Positions 45,926 to 57,437 of a stretch of DNA of 64,000 bases are shown here, piece by piece (positions within the stretch are counted from its first letter, which is position 1; every line of letters begins with the position of its first letter). A model generated the notes under the pieces. That model was not told where the DNA came from, did no database searches, and was given only the letters and a program-made list of their open reading frames with translations. Source of the DNA: Cordia subcordata. Taxonomy: Eukaryota; Streptophyta; Magnoliopsida; Boraginales; Cordiaceae. Both the position numbers and the translations under genes were made by a program. The stretch is from contig JAPTOF010000014.1 of assembly GCA_028554755.1 (NCBI GenBank), forward strand, positions 3,100,001 through 3,164,000, given 5' to 3'.

Positions 45926-46431
45926 TTTATATAGCTAGAAAACGAATTTCTAGAGCTTGTCTATGCAAATATTTTCTACACCATGAATCTGCTGGGGGCC
46001 TTGTCGGTCGACAAGCCTTCAGTCGGGGGACCTATCCTACGCAGAGGAGCTCAACCGGCCTTCTCTGTTTTAGGCCCAATTCTTTACCATTTTGCGCCTG
46101 GTCTTCTCTATTTGCTTCATGCTTCATCTCATAGCCTCCAAAGTGCCTTTTCTTCATTTCTTTATCTTTAAAACACCCAAACTTTGTGCCACATCCCAAG
46201 CATCATTAATTAAGCTCCGATCATCACTCCAAATCTCACCTTAAAACACAAGAATAAGCACTTGGTGTAGCATTTTTCCTATAAACTCAACTATGAACAT
46301 TTATATCCTCATATGCACAAATATGATATAAATACCACACTAAGGCTATCTAATAAGCATAAAACACCTCTAAAAAATAAGGAAATGCATGAACAAACAC
46401 ACGCACGACCAAGACACATCAGTGGTGAATT
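45926..46431 (-). repeat. gypsy LTR fragment related to element C
   Basis: Read on the minus strand from 46431: TGATGTGTCTTGGTCGTGCG, then AGAGGTGTTTTATGC and CACCAAGTGCTTATTC, parallel in order to the start of the element C LTR. It carries CTTGTCGGTCGACAAG at 46000-46015 and, downstream, a minus-strand TATATAAA at 45926-45936. The left limit and the partner LTR are not identifiable. Confidence 0.5.
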
Positions 46432-47238
46432 CCCAGAATTCATTACTGACAATATTCTCCACCCCGTCATCATTTCATCACAGTGAATCTCTGAAACCCT
46501 AAAGAAAGCCCTAACAAGGTCTGAGAATTCAGCATGAATTTTGGGAATTTGTTGATGTATTCTGAGTAAGAGTTTGGCTAAAGAAGGGATTTTTTGGCCT
46601 CGTTTTTGGAATTGATTTCAAAACTAATTCACTTTTCATTGCATTTTCAGATGAATCCTAAACAAGAGTCAGGTACTGTTGATCAATATGAGCCTTTTGA
46701 GAGTTAGAGAACTTCAATAGGCAGTGAGAAATCCCTTGGACAATTTGATGCCCTATGTCATTTTAGTTTCCATCTTAGCCAACAACAGCACTACTTATGC
46801 TGCCTAGAATAACCAAAAACCTATATGGAACTTAGCCCCTAGTTAGGTGACAACATCCCCTTCATTCAACGTCTGGCTTAAATCTAGAGTTATCGATAAT
46901 CCTCTATTAGCTACCCCGATTGGCATTGCAGCTGTTGTTTCGGACGCAACGGAAGAGTCTCTATTATCAGGCCTAGACTTATTTCGAGTCTTTATCCTTT
47001 AAAGGCTCCCAATGTGGTTGCCAAAATTTTTTTATAGCTCAAAAATAAATTTAATAAGGATCTCTTTGTATGTGATAATTCTCATGGGACTGCCTTAGCC
47101 AAACCCCTACTTTAGGCTCTAATCTTACTAAGAAAGACCTTGAGCTACTGAGGATAGACATTAAACAAGCCTCGAATCCCTGTGAGAAGTTAAGTGCATG
47201 TAGGACCTTGAGGCCTTATCTTTTTTATTGGTTGAACC
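46432..47238. other. old retroelement relic, GAATTC-rich start, no gene
   Basis: The start has GAATTCCCAGAATTC and a GCCTCGTTTTTGGAATTGAT stretch like that at 29090. Short open pieces follow (for example near 46650 ATGAATCCTAAACAAGAG), but I recognise no domain. Confidence 0.4.
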
Positions 47239-47243
47239 TTTAT

Positions 47244-47666
47244 TATAACGACCCAGGCCTAACTACTGGCCTGCCACCATATTAAGCCTAATTAATTGGC
47301 CCAAAATGCTTAAATGGTGATGACAATAGTAGTACCCAAGTCATTATAAAATGCACACAAATCTCACACAGAACTGATGTGGGATGGGGCGTTACAAACT
47401 CCCCCTAGAGATGCGATATCCTTATCGTAGCCCAAATACAAATAGACAGAACCACAATCTAGGACCCCTGAGCAATATGGAATCCATCGAAAACCTGCTT
47501 TAATACCACCTATAATAACCCAAACCCAACTATTGGCCTGCCACCACATTGACCCTAATCAACTAGCGCAAAATACTTAAACCTATTATGACAGTAGCAG
47601 TAAACCCAAGTAATTATAAAGTGCACAGAAATCTAACACAGAACCGATTTGGGATGGGGTGTTACA
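47244..47666 (-). mobile_element. TRIM element (terminal-repeat retrotransposon in miniature)
   Basis: 423 bp. Terminal repeats at 47244-47396 (153 bp) and 47511-47666 (156 bp) read TGTAAC...GTTATA on the minus strand. The internal region is only 114 bp, with minus-strand TGGTATTAAAGC (47497-47508), a variant of the tRNA-Met primer-binding site, at one end, and CTCTAGGGGGAGTT (purine tract) at the other. Flanks TTTAT / GTTAT are a one-mismatch target duplication. No coding capacity, as expected for TRIMs. Confidence 0.78.
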
Positions 47667-47971
47667 GTTATGGTTGTAAGAAAAGTAATTAAAAAAAAGG
47701 TATTCTAAAAAGAATAAGAGAGGTTATTACCATTGAAGGTGAATGCAAAGAGACTATTGAGTCATGTGATAATTGGACATTTTTTCTAGTCTTACTTTCT
47801 TCCTTCCTTCCTTCCTTTTATAGTAGTTGCAATGTTTTGACAGTTGGTAATTGCTCGTGTCGTTCCCTCAATTTACGCCCATGCACTGGCGGGGCACATA
47901 TTGATTATGGGAAGCATAGGCACCCTAGACTTTTCCTTAAAAAAAATATTAGTGTTATTTTTAATTATATT

Positions 47972-48303
47972 TGTTGGGGAAAAATATGCAAACACGAAGA
48001 ATACGAGAAGAAATAACGGACACAAGAATTACGTGCTTCGGCTTTAAAGCCTACGTCCACGGGCAACAGAGAATAATTTTACTATTGATCACGAATGCTA
48101 CAAGGCTCTCACTTTGGTTTCTCTCTCACACCTAACATAATGAGTATTGCCACATATTTATAGTGCAAAGGTTTCCTAAACCTATCAAGCAGAAAAGGCA
48201 ATTAATTAATTATGTGCTACAAAAGGTAACAAGCAAATAAGGTAATATGCTAACAAGGAAATCTGCTATTCTTGTTGCCCAAGAATACGGGCCACATTTA
48301 ACA
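47972..48303 (-). repeat. 3' LTR of element E
   Basis: 332 bp, ends TGTT...AACA. Its minus-strand TATA box CTATAAATA (near 48157-48165) and the ACATAATGAG block are shared with the other LTR. Confidence 0.93.
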
Positions 48304-48374
48304 AATCTCCACCTTGGCACGTATTCGCTCCAATCAATACACCATCATCCTTGCAACCAACTGCCTCTACGAGC

Positions 48375-51300
48375 TCAATGCTTCGCACCGCAAATAGCAA
48401 CCAAGTCCAAGCAATGCTTAAACTTGCTGACTGGAACTACCTTAGTCATCATATCCGCTGGATTCTCATAGGTAGATATCTTTTGCACCGATATGATTCC
48501 TTGTGATACAACATCTCTGATAAAATGATATCTGATATCAATGTGTTTAGTCCTCTCATGATACATCTGATTCTTCGTAAGATGGATTGCACTCTGGCTA
48601 TCACAAAAGATCAGACTTGTATCTCATCTGCCCAAGATCACGAACTAGGCCTTGTAACCACATGGCCTCGTTCACAGCTTCTGCAATTGCCATGTACTCC
48701 GCTTCAGTAATCGACAATGCCACAATAGACTGTAATGTCGCTTTCCAACTGATAGCACATCCAGAGAGAGTAAACACGTAACCCATCAGAGATCTTCTCT
48801 TATCAAGGTCACCCGCAAAGTCTGAATCACAATAACCCACCAACCTCGCGCAATCTCCAGTCATCTTGCTAAATGACAATCCTATATTCGCAGTGCCACA
48901 CAAATATCTCATTATCCATTTCACCGTTTCCCAGTGTGTTTTCCCATGTGATGCCATATACCTACTCACAACACTAACTGCATGTGAAATATCAGGTCGA
49001 GTGCACACCATAGCATACATCAAGCTACCAACAGCACTCGAGTATGGAACATGAGACATATGCTCCACCTCCTCCTCAGTTTTAGGTGACAAATCTGCAG
49101 ACAACTTGAAATGAGCAGCAAGCGGCACACTCACAGGCTTAGCTTTAAGCATCCCGAAACGCTCCAGCACCTTCTCAATATAACTCTATTGAGACAAGAA
49201 CAGTTTCCTAGCATTTCTATGTCTGTGAATCTCCATGCCAAGAATCTTCTTTGCTGCTCCAAGATCCTTCATCTCAAACTCATCACCTAGCTGCTTCTTT
49301 AATTCGTCGATTGCAGACATGCTTTTAGCAGCAATAAGCATATCATCGACATACAACAACAAGTACACAAACGAACCATCTGGAAGCCTTTTGAGATACA
49401 CACAACTGTCATAGGCACTCCTTGTGTATCCAGCACCTACCATGAATGTGTCAAATCTCTTATACCATTACCGAGGTGACTGCTTCAACCCATACAAGAA
49501 CTTCTTCAGTTTGCAAACATGGTTCTCCTTACCAGGAACTATATACCCCTCCGGTTGACTCATATAAATTTGCTCTTCAAGATCACCATGCAAAAACACC
49601 GTTTTCACATCTAGCTGCTCAAGCTCTAAGTCATGAAGAGCAACCAAGGCAAGTAAAACCCTAATGGAACTATGCTTCACAACCGGAGAGAACACTTCGT
49701 TGAAGTCAATACCCTCCCTTTGCGTATAGCCTTTTGCCACCAACCGTGCCTTATATCGAGGACCTTCAACCCCTGGAGTACCTTCCTCTTTCTTGTAAAC
49801 CCATTTGCAACCGATAACTCGCTGTCCCTTAGGCAATTCAACAAGCTCCCACGTTTGATTCTTATGAAGAGACTCAATCTCCTCACTCATGGCACCCACC
49901 CACTGAGCAGAATCTTTCCCAGATATGGCCTCTTTGTATGAATTCAGCTCATGTCCTGCAATTGTTTCGGCAACAGCCAAAGCATAAGCAACAAGATCAG
50001 CGTATCCGTACCTTTGAGGCTCTCTAATCTGTCTCCTTTCTCGCCCAGTGGCAATGTTGTACTTCTGTTGTTCAGGCACATTTTGATCATGTACCTCAAT
50101 TGGTTGAGTCGGCTAAATTTGACTGCTACTATTGCTAGATGGAACATTTGGAACATCAACAAATACCTCCACCTGCTCTTTGACACCGTGGTCTAAACCA
50201 GCTACCGCTTTCTCCTTTTCTTGGTCTAATAAAGCAGACTCATTGAATATGACATCCCTGCTAATGAGGAAACCTGGAGACTTTGGATATGTGCACCACA
50301 ACCTGTAACCTTTCCACTCAGACGCATAGCCTAGAAATATGCATTTCTTTGCCCTCGGCTCCAACTTGCCATCCTTCACGTGAGCATATACAGGGCAACC
50401 GAACACCCTCAACCGAGAGTAGTCAGTAGGCTTACCAAACCATAACTCAAAAGGAGTTTTCAATTCAATAGCTTTGGATGGAGACCTATTCACCAAGTAG
50501 CATGCCGTATTGACAGCTTCAGCCCAAAAGTCTTTACTCAAACCAGATTGGGAGAGCATACAACGAGCTCTCTCCACCAAAGTTCTATTCATGTGTTCTG
50601 CAACTCCATTCTGTTGTGGTGTCCCTACATATGTGCGGTGTCTCACAATGCCATGTTTCTTGCAGAACTCGTCAAACTATTTATTGCAATATTCCAACCC
50701 ATTGTCAGTCCTAAGACACTTAATTTGTTTACCAGTCTGCTTCTCAATCAACGTCTTCCACTCGATAAATGTTAGAAACGCCTCATCTTTAGTTTTCAAG
50801 AAGTATACCCACACCATCCGAGAGTATGCATCAATGAAAGTGATGTAATATCTGGCACCTTTCTTGGAAGGAACTTTATTAGGACCCCAAAGATCAGAAT
50901 GAATATAATCAAGTGTACCTTTGGTGTTCTCCTGCCCCTTGCTGAACTTCACCCTGGTTTGCTTTCCAAAGACACAATGCTCGCAGAATTCAAGCTTTCC
51001 AGTTCTTTGTCCACAAAGCAAATCCCTCTTACTCAGCTCGGTCAGTCCCCTCTCGCTCATATGGCCCAACCTTTTGTGCCACAACTGCGTAGTATCATTA
51101 TCACTCACCTCGGATGTAACAGCTACAACACCTGTAACTGTACTACCTTGAAGGACATATAGGCCACCTGTCAAGTTCCCTTTCAAGAGCACAATTGCAC
51201 ATTTGGTCACCTTTAAGACACCATTCTCACTTCATAATTTGTATCCATGAGAATCCAAATGCCCAAGAGAAATCAAGTTTTTCTTCAGCTCCAGTACATG

Positions 51301-51486
51301 CCAACACTCGAGAGATCTTGTAATACCATCAAACATCTTGATATTTACTCTGCCCATTCCCTCCACCTTCAACGAAAGATCATTGCCTAGAAAGACTTTC
51401 CCTTCTCTTTTGGAATAAGAAGAGAACCAGTCGCGCCTCGGACACATATGGAACGTTGCACCAGTATCAAGAATCCATTGATTATG
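48375..51486 (-). pseudogene. pol: element E pol (protease, integrase, RT, RNase H)
   Basis: It directly follows the gag TAG at 51489-51487 in the same frame. Protease ILDTGATFHM (about 51472); integrase zinc domain WHKRLGH...CEHC (51085-50965); core D in HSDLWGP, D in RTDNGLEY, E in NGVAEHMN (50910-50590); RT with LEQLDVKTVFLHG and LLYVDDM (49620-49340); RNase H with GYCDSDFAGD and TEAEYM (48840-48690), tail ADMMTK (48460). Stops at 51232 (TGA), 50677, 50113 (TAG), 49468 (TAA) and 49186 (TAG) are single-codon changes; the frame stays open between them. A frameshift near 48605 separates the last RNase H part. Apart from these the polyprotein is well preserved. Confidence 0.9.
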
Positions 51487-52340
51487 CTACTGTGATCCAC
51501 TCACAGTCAAAACTTCCCCAGTACTACTCGAGTTATCTCCATCACTGTCAGCACTCTCCACCACATTAGCTGAATTCTCCACCTTTTTCTTTCCCTTTTT
51601 CAGTTTTGGACATTCTTTCTTAATGTGACCCTTTTCACCACACTCGAAACAGCGTAGCTTCCTTGTTCTTGATTTTGACCTTGACTTGCTTTTCTTTCTA
51701 TTCGAAGATCCCCCTTTATTCCCCGATCTCCCTCTACTCACTAAACCTTCCCCATGAACTTCTTCCCTATGTCCCGGAATATGTGTTTGAAGATCCTTCG
51801 ATTTTAATGAAGTAATCATATCTTCAAAGGTAATTTTATCCCTCCCGTACAACATAATGTCCACAAAGTTCATATAGGAAGGCGGTAAGGAGCATAATAC
51901 AATCATAGCTTGATCTTCGTCATCAATTTTAACACCCACATCCTTCAAAGCAATAAAACAAGAGGTAAACTCATCAAGGTGTTGTTTTAGTGACGTACCT
52001 TCTTTCATTCTAAGATGATACAATCGCTTCTTCAAGTAGAGGTGATTGGTGAGAGATTTAGATGCATACAATTCCACCAAAGTATTCCAAGCCTCAATCG
52101 TTGTCTTCTCAAAGAATCTCCAAAGAATACTTCATTTGTCACGGACATATGTATTGCACTCAAGGCTTTCGCTTCGAGTTCTACTCTCACTGCCGGTTCC
52201 GTCTTTTCCGGGATCACTTCTTCAATGACTTTCCAAAGTCCTTGCATTGTCATAAATGCCTTGAATCTGATCCTCCAAAGACTGAAACTCATTTTCCCGT
52301 TAAACTTCTCGATTTCAAACTTTCCACCTGTGGAAGACAT
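51487..52340 (-). pseudogene. gag: element E gag (Tnt1-type)
   Basis: Likely start ATG 52340 (MSSTGGKFEIEKFNG), the usual Tnt1-type N-terminus; another in-frame ATG lies at 52361. A small local duplication near 52110 (CTCAAAGAATCTCCAAAGAA) shifts the frame after EVFFGD. From 52080 the frame is open: MVELYASKSLTNHLYLKKRL, then LKQHLDEF, then the CCHC knuckle CFECGEKGHIKKEC (about 51660-51620), then a Lys-rich tail. It ends at TAG 51489-51487, immediately before protease in the same frame. Confidence 0.88.
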
Positions 52341-52361
52341 CTTCGTTTGCACAAAACTCAT

Positions 52362-53207
52362 ACTTCGGGATGGAATTTGACTCAATGGACCACAAAAACA
52401 AATTCAGCACGTCGAGAAACCTGAGGAACACCCCTGGTCAACTTTGGTCAACATCGGTCAAAGTAAACCTGTTGGTCAAAGTCAACACCATCCCTAAACT
52501 CGTACTTCGGAGCAGAATCTGGAAAAACAGAGCCCAAAAACGGACTTAGCACGTCGAAAAACGTGGGGTAAGGTTTTGGTCAAACTCGGTCAACCCGGGG
52601 TCAATGGTCAACGGTCAAAGTCAACCCCGGTCAAACTCGGGTCAACGTGGTCAAACAGGTCGACTGGTCTCTTTTCTATTTTTTTTTTTTGTTTCAAGAC
52701 TAAATCTAAGCCCAAATAAAAATTCTTTTTTTTATTCTTTTGGCCTAAACTAAGCCCAAACCCAAAAAAGAAATTTATTATTTTTCTGGCCTAGAACCCA
52801 AGCCCAACAAAAAATTAATTAACCCAAGACCCAAGACCTAGCCAAAATTGGACAAGGCCACTACCCAGGCCTGATCCAAATAAAGCCAAAGACGCAAAGC
52901 CTACAAACCCTAAACCTGCTTTACAAACTTGAACCAATTTAAAAAAAAAATACCTGAATACCAAAAACCAACCTCAAAAGCACGCGAACTCTATCTTCTT
53001 CGTTTGTTCTTCAAACCCAAACATGAACCACGACCCACCGACGCAAGCTTCCACTCCAGCCACCAACGCTTAACGTAAACAGCACCGGAGCACTCCTCGC
53101 CGAACAAATACCTTTGTTTGGTTAGGCACCGTTTGGTTTTGAGAATTTTGGTTTCACAATGAGTTTTGATTTTTTCTTTTTTTCCTCAAGCAGCGGATTA
53201 ATACCTA
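52362..53207 (-). promoter_or_regulatory. element E leader with TTGACC array
   Basis: The untranslated leader between primer-binding site and gag. Within 52434-52665 there are about 12 GGTCAA (minus strand TTGACC) and two AGTCAA motifs, plus AGGTCGACTGG at 52658-52668. TTGAC(C/T) is the core of the W-box bound by plant WRKY factors. The array lies in a diverged duplication of about 141 bp (ACTTCGG...GCACGTCGA starting near 52363 and 52504). The remainder (52670-53200) is A/C-rich. Confidence 0.5.
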
Positions 53208-53208
53208 A

Positions 53209-53221
53209 GCTCTAGATACCA
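53209..53221 (-). promoter_or_regulatory. primer-binding site of element E
   Basis: Minus-strand TGGTATCTAGAGC, three bases inside the 5' LTR; matches the initiator tRNA-Met site with one extra base. Confidence 0.75.
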
Positions 53222-53224
53222 GTT

Positions 53225-53556
53225 TGTTAGGGAAAAACATGCAAACACAAAGAATACGAGAAGAAATAACGAACACAAGAATTACGTGGTTCGGCTTTAA
53301 AGCCTACGTCCACGGGCAACAGAGAATAATTCTACTATTGATCACGAATGCTACAAGGCTCTCACTTTGGTTTCTCTCTCACACCTAACATAATGAGTAT
53401 TGCCACATATTTATAGTACAAACGTTTCCTAAACCTATTAAGCAGAAAAGACAATTAATTAATTATGTGCTACAAAAGGTAACAAGCGAATAAGGTAATA
53501 TGCTAACAAGGAAATCTGCTATTCTTGTTGTCCAAGAATACGGGCCACATTTAACA
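53225..53556 (-). repeat. 5' LTR of element E
   Basis: 332 bp, TGTTAGGG...TTAACA; minus-strand TATA box CTATAAATA near 53410-53418. Confidence 0.93.
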
Positions 53557-53561
53557 ATATT

Positions 53562-55089
53562 TTATTAAAAAAAAGACTAATTCACATAAAGTGCATCCTC
53601 CTATAATTGAGAGTGCACCCATCAAGATGAGGTTGCTCCCTTTCCTGATCACGACGAATGATAAAAAGATATATAAATTTATAATTTATTGTATAAAAAA
53701 ACAAGAAAGTAGAAAAAAATGCAAAATAAATTATTGTTTGCTCTCTTAAATAAAGATAGATACATTAATCAATACTAATAGTAAGTTAAAAAGTCAACGA
53801 TTTAAAATATTAAGTCATATCGAGAATTATTATAAAATGAAGTTTTATTTACCATAACTATAGTTATTTATTTATATTTCTTGTGTGTATTTAGACATCA
53901 TTATTACTCTAGTAACTATTATATGTTACTATTTTTTAATTTATGTAAAAATTTATATGTGCCCACGCTAACCATCGAATATTGGCGTCATTACTGTGCG
54001 GATGATCTCGGGTAACTTCCAATCATCTGATTAACCTGGTAACTGCATGAACCTCCATCAACTTAGATTGAGGCCTCGAGGCTTTTCTAGGTCTTCAAAT
54101 GCCATTTTTTAGGCCCAATGACATCTTCGAACCTCAAGTGTTGTCCTTCGAACTCGGGTATGCTGCATCAAATACTCAATCATGACAGTCACTATTTTTC
54201 TTGACACTTGTGGTGGTGCATGGGCCTACTTTGCCTACCTATATTGCTTGCGACACATTTCATAATTTATTTTTTAGTGATAACTTCACTCTTCTATTTC
54301 TAAAAAATTACTTAAAAGTTGCATATAACCCTTTACATTTTTTATCCAACTTTAATGGAGTGTGGATTTGACGTGCAGTGTGTGCAAATGTAGGTTAAAT
54401 TTGACTAAATATTATAGATTTGGATGACATTATCCTCACATTTATAAATAATTAGCTTCTTAACATTTTGCGTTCTTTCCAATTTGCTATTTACCCCTTT
54501 ATATGATTGTATAATTTTGTTAATGGAGTTAAAAACTAAAAAAGAAAGAGAGTGTGTCATTTTTATAAATCACAAGAGAATTATGAAATAGATTAAGAAT
54601 AAATAATTAATTAAAAAAATCACAGAGTACCGTAAATTTTATCCAATTAGTTATGTTCTTGAGGTGATTAAAAAACAAAAATGGTGGACACCGTAAAAGA
54701 AAGCCGCAGATGATAACAGAACTTGGTAAGGCGTCCAATATAATCTTTCCACACAGATTATGCATATAAGAAAGCCGTATTCGACTCGTTTTGTGGATCC
54801 TCTTTCTTAAAGCTTTATCTATTTTGCTTTAAATAAGATAAATTAATTTGAAAAGGACTATTGGTGTTCCCGCATTGCAACTGTTTATTCATTATCTTTT
54901 CTACGTTTTGAGATTTAATTTTGATTGGTTCACTGTAATGTTGTTTTTTTCACCCTTTTTTGCTCAACCAGCAAAAGATAATTTCATTCCCACTAATAAA
55001 ACTTCTACAACCACAAGATGGAAAGGAAATCCCCTATAGGCAAGGTTCACCTTCTTATCTGCAAAAATCTTTGTGACATAACACTATAA
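53562..55089. other. AT-rich spacer, no gene recognised
   Basis: No supported coding sequence. 53960-54250 has a more balanced base composition than its surroundings, but no protein similarity that I can name. Confidence 0.5.
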
Positions 55090-55092
55090 TTA

Positions 55093-55320
55093 GGGCCTGT
55101 TTGGATTGACTTTTTTCTAGAAAAAAGTACTTTTTTCTCTGAAAAAGTTACATTAAATTTGCAATAACTATTTGATTTGTCATCCAAAAAAGCTGAAACT
55201 CTGAAAAAAGCTTAAATGCAGCTTTTTTTAGAAGTCAGAATTTTCAGCTTCTAAAAAAAAATTATTTTTTAGAAGCTGTTAAAAAAAGCGCTTTTGAAAA
55301 AAGTCAATCCAAACGAGCCC
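55093..55320. mobile_element. Tourist-like MITE, 228 bp
   Basis: Inverted ends GGGCCTGTTTGGATTGACTT and (complement) GGGCTCGTTTGGATTGACTT, with TTA on both sides (55090-55092; 55321-55323). The 3 bp TTA duplication and GGGCC(T/C)GTTTGG-type terminus fit PIF/Harbinger-derived Tourist MITEs. The interior is a large fold-back of AAAAAAGCTT-type sequence. Confidence 0.82.
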
Positions 55321-55323
55321 TTA

Positions 55324-56290
55324 TTGTTTCATACTTCAGAAGTATATAGTTCAACGGACTATATATAGAAATGGGAGATTCCAGAATATAATGAAAAGAG
55401 CTTATGTGATAGCACCATATTTGAGTTGGGTTGACTGGTTGTATTAAAATAATAAATAAATTTACAAGTTTTTAGATGAGGTGATGATTTTAATATGATA
55501 TAAAATTAAATTTCGAAAGTCACTATCATTTGTTTAAAATGTTAAAACAAATCCCATTTACACATACACTAATATCCTCCCTACTTTTAGTGGAGGTGGT
55601 AAAATAATAATGTAATCAATTTCACTATAACAGTTTGGGTTATTAGTCGATGGTGCTGGAGTTATTACTGTCAGAACAAGTTTTGGCAGCACTCATTTAT
55701 AAATCTATTATTAATAAGTAAGAGGCTGAATTAAAAATAAAAAATAAATGACCTTTTAGTCTTACGCATGAGAAAATATGTTGAAGACAATAATTAATAT
55801 ATTACTTTCCAATTTGCATATGAAAGAGCGTGGTAAAAATAATAATTAATACAATTAATAATTCTATTTCTTACAGTTTGAACTTTTTAAATAAGATAAT
55901 CATTGGACATAGAAAGTCTAAAGTGCAGTTAAATATGTGATAATTCTGATAGTATTTAAGCGAAGTTGGAAATACATGACTTATAGCGAGAGAGGAATGA
56001 AAAAGAAGAAATCATCTAAAGAATCCATGACTATTCGAGAAAAAGAAACATGTAATAGTCTAATGTCTTGTTCGATGTGTAGAGTTATTATATTTAGTAT
56101 CAATCTACATATGTATTTTTTTCTTCTGTATGATGCAATGTCGGCAGATGTTAGATATGTTATTATCAATCTATATAAAAGTGCAACAGTGGCTCCAACA
56201 TATCTAGTTAGGTGTTCTTGACAATCAAGGCGAAGAATGGAACATCCGAATTAATTAAAAGATGCCAATGTCAAACAAAAATTAAGTGGA
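55324..56290. other. AT-rich spacer, no gene recognised
   Basis: No supported features; short open frames have no protein-like signatures. Confidence 0.5.
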
Positions 56291-56296
56291 ATTGCA

Positions 56297-56411
56297 AGGT
56301 AGTTCAAATGGTTGAGACTATCCTCAAGTATGAGATCCTAAGTTTAAATTTCACGGAAGACAAAGATTGGATTGGGGTGAGGGTTTGTTGGAAATTGAAA
56401 AAAAAAAAAAA
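56297..56411 (+). mobile_element. tRNA-derived SINE-like sequence with poly-A tail
   Basis: GGTAGTTCAAATGGTTGAGA resembles the pol III A box, and CTAAGTTTAAATTTC, about 40 bases on, a decayed B box. A tail of 13 A follows (56398-56411). A second partial copy starts at once (CAAGTAGTTCAAATAGTTAA, 56414). Similar fragments: 59870-59990 (plus) and about 56640-56720 (minus; AATCGAACCCAGAATTC). Approximate ends. Confidence 0.45.
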
Positions 56412-57186
56412 TCAAGTAGTTCAAATAGTTAAGACTATTGTGTACGTGCTCTCCCACCACTCTCTTATTCCTTTTCGTCCGCACAATATTGGATAGGGGA
56501 GGATGGTCGATATATAGGGTTTAAAATCGATATTTAATTGATGGTGTATATGTCAGGTGTTTTTCTACAAGAGGTAACGCCGAGTATGTTTGTAGGTTTT
56601 GGTTTTGCATGTTTTAGAAAAAAAAAAAAAAAGAACGAAAGAAAATCGAACCCAGAATTCAATTATTAATTTGGTATCAAACATATAATGATCTAACCTT
56701 AACAAGTACAATATTATGCTTGTCAGAAAGATCGATGTACTTATTATATACATACATGACATGTATATATTATAAGATTTAAAGTTGCAAAAGAATTTGA
56801 AAAGATAATTTTTACACTTTCCCTATTATAGGAAAATATTAACTCAGTTTTGAATTATAAATATATAAATTTTACTTAGACTTTTTTGGCATATAAATTA
56901 TATTCTTTTTATATTTTTTAAGTTGGTTCTTTGTTAAACTAATTTTGCTTTCCGGTTTACAGAATGATAAATGGAGACTAATTTTGCTTTCCAGTTTCCA
57001 GAATAATAAATGGAGCGATTATTGTTAACATTAGTCTTTAAAATACTTTTATAAGGTTATCAACTTATGAGAAGTGATTTTTAAACTTATTGTTAGATAA
57101 CTATTTGGTTATAAGCTATGTTAAACTGTTACATTTATGGCAGTTATTAGATAACATTTGTGGTTTTTATTGTAAGTAATACTAAG

Positions 57187-57308
57187 AAGGTGTTTGCCTT
57201 TGCTTATTTGGTGCTTATAAGCATCTAAATAGTAAAAAAAATATGTGAGTGGGTGCTTTTTTTTTAGATGCTTATAAGCACCTAAATAAGCAAAGCCTAA
57301 CACCCTCT
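57187..57308. mobile_element. small fold-back MITE
   Basis: The left arm AAGGTGTTTGCCTTTGCTTA...AAGCATCTAAA and right arm TTTAGATGCTTATAAGCACC...AACACCC are inverted complements over about 44 bases, around a short T/A-rich loop. The right arm is also part of a tandem duplication (next entry). Confidence 0.7.
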
Positions 57309-57437
57309 AAATCACGAAGATTGTATTCAGTTCTAATTTATAAGTAATTAAGGTGCGTATAAGCACCTAAATAAGTAAAGCCAAACACCCTCTAAATCAC
57401 GAAGATTGTATTTCAGTTTTAATTTGTAAGTAATTAA
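57276..57437. repeat. 85 bp tandem duplication including MITE right arm
   Basis: AAGCACCTAAATAAGCAAAG at 57276 recurs at 57361 as AAGCACCTAAATAAGTAAAG, and both continue with CACCCTCTAAATCACGAAGA. Two copies with few differences. Confidence 0.85.

Larger units (their letters stand above)
47972..53556 (-). mobile_element. Tnt1-like Ty1/copia retrotransposon E, complete, lightly mutated
   Basis: 5585 bp, LTRs of 332 bp, perfect target duplication ATATT at 47967-47971 and 53557-53561. Gag-pol is in one frame as in Tnt1 and related Tork-lineage elements, interrupted by six in-frame stops and two frameshifts. I count 12 differences between the two LTRs over 332 bases (3.6 percent), which at the commonly used plant rate of 1.3e-8 per site per year would be about 1.4 million years. 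An 840 bp leader contains a TTGACC-rich array. Confidence 0.93.

Noticed and set aside
47244..47666. Cassandra element carrying a 5S rRNA promoter
   Set aside because: The terminal repeats lack any 5S-like internal control region; the element is classed as a generic TRIM.
54848..55039. 63-codon ORF as a small gene
   Set aside because: Phe/Leu-rich from T-rich DNA, no homology recognised, no promoter context.
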